From positions 619,664 to 683,663 of the forward strand of contig NZ_JASJOU010000003.1 of assembly GCF_030068605.1 (NCBI RefSeq): 64,000 nucleotides of DNA. Direction: 5' to 3'. The position numbers were made by a program, and so were the translations under genes. Of this stretch, positions 63,650 to 64,000 are shown in pieces. The DNA is from Xanthocytophaga agilis (lineage in GTDB: Bacteria; Bacteroidota; Bacteroidia; Cytophagales; 172606-1). Numbering within the stretch: position 1 is the stretch's first letter; every line of letters begins with the position of its first letter. The notes beneath the pieces are model-generated. The model made no database searches. It was not told the origin of the DNA and saw only the letters and a program-made list of their open reading frames with translations.

Positions 63650-64000
63650 CTAGCTGGCATTGGCAAACTCAACAGGAGCTACAAACCCTAAACTTTGATG
63701 GGGACGCAAGGTGTTGTATTCCAACCGCCATTGTTCAGATAGCACTCTGACTTGTCTTAAACTTGAAAATAAATAAGCATCTAAAAACTCCCTGCGAAAC
63801 GTGCCATTAAACCGTTCAATTCATCATCTCAGATCCAGTAGCATTTTGAGTTGGCTTTCCTGGCTGAATAAACAATAATTCAATTTTTTGAGCCTCACAC
63901 CATTCATTTAATTTGGTACTAATAAATTCTGGACCGTTGTCACAACGAAGTTTTTCTGGTTTGCCATACGCCTCAATGATACGTTCCAATACACGGATTA
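63650..64000 (-). pseudogene. IS3-family transposase, C-terminal part, broken
   Basis: Read from the window edge, the integrase core appears: YGKPEKLRCDNGPEFIS (second catalytic Asp in CDNGPEF), FIQPGKPTQNA, and, in another frame, IERFNGTFRREFLDAYLF (third catalytic residue Glu) to RPHQSLGFVAPVEFANAS and the stop at 63650-63652. The two parts are separated by about 17 extra bases at 63821-63837 that shift the frame and create a stop at once, just before the catalytic Glu. The upstream part of the gene is outside the window. The copy is therefore inactive unless the insert is an assembly fault. Confidence 0.8.

Noticed and set aside
1..64000. Search for CRISPR arrays, tRNA and rRNA genes
   Set aside because: No regularly spaced repeats and no cloverleaf-like or rRNA-like stretch were found by eye; small RNAs cannot be excluded.

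Overview
This window is a stretch of chromosome from a member of the Bacteroidota, most likely a gliding-type Cytophagales (Cytophaga / Rhodocytophaga / Xanthocytophaga-like). The grounds are the AT-rich base composition, A-rich start regions without clear Shine-Dalgarno sites, TAnnTTTG-like promoter boxes, many PAS-type cytosolic histidine kinases, a DUF6320/acyltransferase/hydrolase operon, and a long CSD protein of the MARSxETF type. The genus is inference. I saw no tRNA, rRNA or CRISPR array.

Layout. 1-6.1 kb: a cut-off membrane protein, a secreted Gly/His-tailed protein, a lipoprotein, and a two-component system (kinase, small Lys/His-rich secreted peptide, OmpR-type regulator). 6.8-17.1 kb: a + strand island with a DUF4132/MolR-like protein, a beta-propeller protein, a WGR-DNA ligase fusion, a second WGR-like protein, unknown genes, two decayed genes and unusually strong intergenic inverted repeats. 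17.2-19.5 kb: a stressosome RsbR-like STAS protein behind three tandem paralogues of an undescribed ~105-residue helical family ('family A'). 20.1-24.4 kb: an AraC-type regulator, a CsbD-like protein, an orphan MreB and two members of a second undescribed small family ('family B'). 24.6-29.4 kb: hydrolase, DUF6320 protein, acyltransferase and acyl-CoA dehydrogenase. 30-36.7 kb: small proteins, a third family B member, and two near-identical cold-shock genes around a KAS III gene. 36.7-43.6 kb: a very large 8-PAS kinase and a smaller PAS kinase. 44-49.4 kb: two alpha/beta hydrolases sharing a 170-bp identical block, then RidA, cupin and an M61 peptidase. 50-61.3 kb: a TPR kinase broken by one amber codon, its sigma-54 response regulator, a fourth family A gene with a decayed copy, a PAS kinase, an amidase remnant, an amidohydrolase that has lost its ATG, and a second TPR kinase broken by a one-base deletion. 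The window ends in a broken IS3-type transposase.

How it fits together. Signal transduction dominates: five histidine kinases besides the OmpR pair partner, two response regulators, an RsbR-like protein and an AraC regulator. Much of the window is in flux: at least seven genes carry stops, frameshifts, lost starts or truncations, and several small families have expanded locally. The best candidates for undescribed biology are families A and B and the WGR/DUF4132/ligase island. All functional statements for these are inference from sequence reading alone.
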